A stretch of 64,000 nucleotides of DNA from assembly GCF_018784445.1 (NCBI RefSeq), contig NZ_WQOH01000026.1, forward strand, positions 33,220 to 97,219. The letters run 5' to 3'. Within the stretch, counting starts at the first letter, position 1. Each line of letters begins with the position of its first letter. This DNA comes from Gemmiger formicilis. GTDB taxonomy: Bacteria; Bacillota; Clostridia; Oscillospirales; Ruminococcaceae. Positions 63,065 through 64,000 of this stretch are shown here, one piece after another. The notes below the pieces were generated by a model. It made no database searches and was not told the DNA's origin. It worked only from the letters and a program-made list of their open reading frames with translations. The position numbers and the translations under genes were made by a program.

Positions 63065-63781
63065 ATGAAGGATTTTGAAAATGATTTGATTTATTATCCT
63101 AATCCGGACCCGGTCAAGGAACCGAGATTTATTTTGAAATCTGTAGATGAATTGGAAAAATCAACAAAATACAGTGTTACCTGCAATGGAACAGAGCGTG
63201 TGGTATACCATACAGATTCGTTTGACTATGTTGTAGTAGTAGATAACGAAGCGTATGATCTGGAGATTTCAATCCATACACCATATGAAAAACTTGAAAT
63301 CCGTCCGTCCAGCTTTGGCATAGTTCCTTCTGTAAAAGGAGAAACAGTCCATATCCATCTTGATGAACCGAGAAAGTTTACTGTAGAGACAGATGGTGGT
63401 CTTCATGATGCATTGTTTGTGCTTTGCTCGCACAGGATTGAGAAGCCGGCAGATACCACCATCTGCTTTGAAAAGGGCAAGGTATATAATGTAGGAGTTC
63501 TTACCTTAAAGTCCAATGATACGGTTTACATAGAGGAAGGTGCTGTTGTATCAGGTTGTGTATACGCAGACCATTGTGACAATATTTCCATTGTAGGAAA
63601 CGGAATTATCAACGGAGCCTGCTGGCATCTGCCGGACAGTAATGCACACCGTTTCTTTATCTATGCCAAGTGGTGTAATAATGTACTCTTAAAAGGCTTT
63701 ACTGCTGTAGACGGTCCTTCCTGGCATGTGGTTCCTGCGGCGTGTGACCATGTTGTGATTGATGATATGAATATTTATTGA
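63065..63781 (+). CDS. Right-handed beta-helix glycosidase-like protein, 3'-truncated
   Basis: 238 aa. The N-terminal beta domain (KYSVTCNGTERVVYHTDSFD, EISIHTPYEKLEIRPSSFGI, HIHLDEPRKFTVETDGG) leads into helix coils: VYIEEGAVVSGCVYADHCDN, ISIVGNGIINGACWHLP, VLLKGFTAVDGPSWHVV. This is the entry to a GH28/dextranase-like parallel beta-helix, which normally runs a further 200 or more residues with the catalytic Asp residues. The frame stops after VVIDDMNIY, so the enzyme is cut and probably inactive. AT-rich, Lachnospiraceae-like codon use suggests import. A start at 63065 follows GAGGAGA. Confidence 0.68.
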   Translation: MKDFENDLIYYPNPDPVKEPRFILKSVDELEKSTKYSVTCNGTERVVYHTDSFDYVVVVDNEAYDLEISIHTPYEKLEIRPSSFGIVPSVKGETVHIHLDEPRKFTVETDGGLHDALFVLCSHRIEKPADTTICFEKGKVYNVGVLTLKSNDTVYIEEGAVVSGCVYADHCDNISIVGNGIINGACWHLPDSNAHRFFIYAKWCNNVLLKGFTAVDGPSWHVVPAACDHVVIDDMNIY

Positions 63782-63814
63782 TGTGTGATAAAGAAGCAAT
63801 AGAAGGGTAAAAAA

Positions 63815-63857
63815 TTTTGCCGTTCCTATCCGGCACTTGCGCATTGTGTCGGATAGG
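63815..63857 (-). terminator. Terminator of the serine recombinase
   Basis: CCTATCCGGCAC (63825-63836) pairs with GTGTCGGATAGG (63846-63857). On the minus strand AACGGCAAAATTTTTT follows. Confidence 0.75.
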
Positions 63858-63865
63858 TCGGGCGG

Positions 63866-64000
63866 TTATTCGGGCAAGTCCACCTTGCCAACAAAAGAAT
63901 AATAAATCTCAATGTCCTGTCTGCGGGTCTTGTTCTCGTCATAGCTGCACTCATGCACAACAATTTTCTCTACAAACTCCCGCAGCAGAGTAGGGGTAAG
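63866..64000 (-). CDS. Large serine recombinase, C-terminal end (partial)
   Basis: The last 44 codons run off the window: LTPTLLREFVEKIVVHECSY, a basic stretch, then IEIYYSFVGKVDLPE and stop. This matches the DUF4368 tail (L-T-x-x-L-L-x-x-F-V-E-K-I-V-V-H and the I-x-I-x-Y-x-F-x-G) of TnpX/Tn4451-type large serine recombinases common in Clostridia. It belongs to another mobile element beyond the edge, distinct from the tyrosine-integrase element. Confidence 0.82.
   Translation of the reverse strand, partial: LTPTLLREFVEKIVVHECSYDENKTRRQDIEIYYSFVGKVDLPE

Overview
The window reads as a chromosome segment of a high-GC, anaerobic gut Firmicute of the Oscillospiraceae (Gemmiger, Subdoligranulum or Faecalibacterium-like). 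This is an inference from GC-rich codon use, the gene set (Mur ligase, MgtE, AzlCD, ECF S component, citrate synthase/aconitase/isocitrate dehydrogenase arm) and two families of palindromic intergenic repeats. I could not run a database search.

About 1-36.3 kb is chromosomal backbone. It holds surface-sugar genes (glycosyltransferase, sugar aminotransferase), a TetR regulator and membrane protein sharing an identical operator, and tRNAs for Gln, His and Arg. Next come two divergent cell-envelope operons (ATP-grasp ligase plus asparagine synthase; asparagine synthase plus MurE-like ligase) around a membrane-anchored Xre regulator. After glgB comes mgtE, whose leader looks like a terminator-type riboswitch. 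Then come an unknown two-gene module with an Xre regulator, an RpiB-family isomerase and an Ntn-hydrolase-like protein. A compact type I toxin-antitoxin locus sits at 20.7-21.0 kb. The rest is the 2-oxoglutarate arm of the TCA cycle, a VTT-domain protein, azlCD, an Hsp70, hisB, glyA, a MocR/PdxR-type regulator divergent from an ECF S component, and a surface SGNH hydrolase.

From about 36.3 kb to the end is a genomic island made of several AT-richer or foreign pieces. It opens with decayed fragments of conjugative or phage genes. A helix-turn-helix gene, a broken DUF1016 nuclease and a HipA-like kinase module follow. The centrepiece (41.49-56.45 kb) is one tightly packed operon: Xre regulator, a 724-aa unknown protein, brxP (PAPS-reductase/PP-loop family, frameshifted), brxC, pglZ, brxL, a 67-aa CxxC protein, an IscS/DndA-like cysteine desulfurase and a WYL regulator. 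This is a type 4 BREX phage-defence system carrying its own sulfur donor gene, suggesting sulfur-based (phosphorothioate-like) DNA modification instead of methylation. The frameshift lies immediately before the catalytic PP-loop, so the locus may be off, phase-variable or mis-assembled.

Right of it lies a mobilizable element (56.7-62.5 kb): Xre repressor with paired operators, excisionase-like protein, iteron-like origin, RepA-like ATPase, MobC, relaxase and tyrosine integrase. The edge holds a 3'-truncated beta-helix glycosidase-like gene and the C-terminus of a large serine recombinase.
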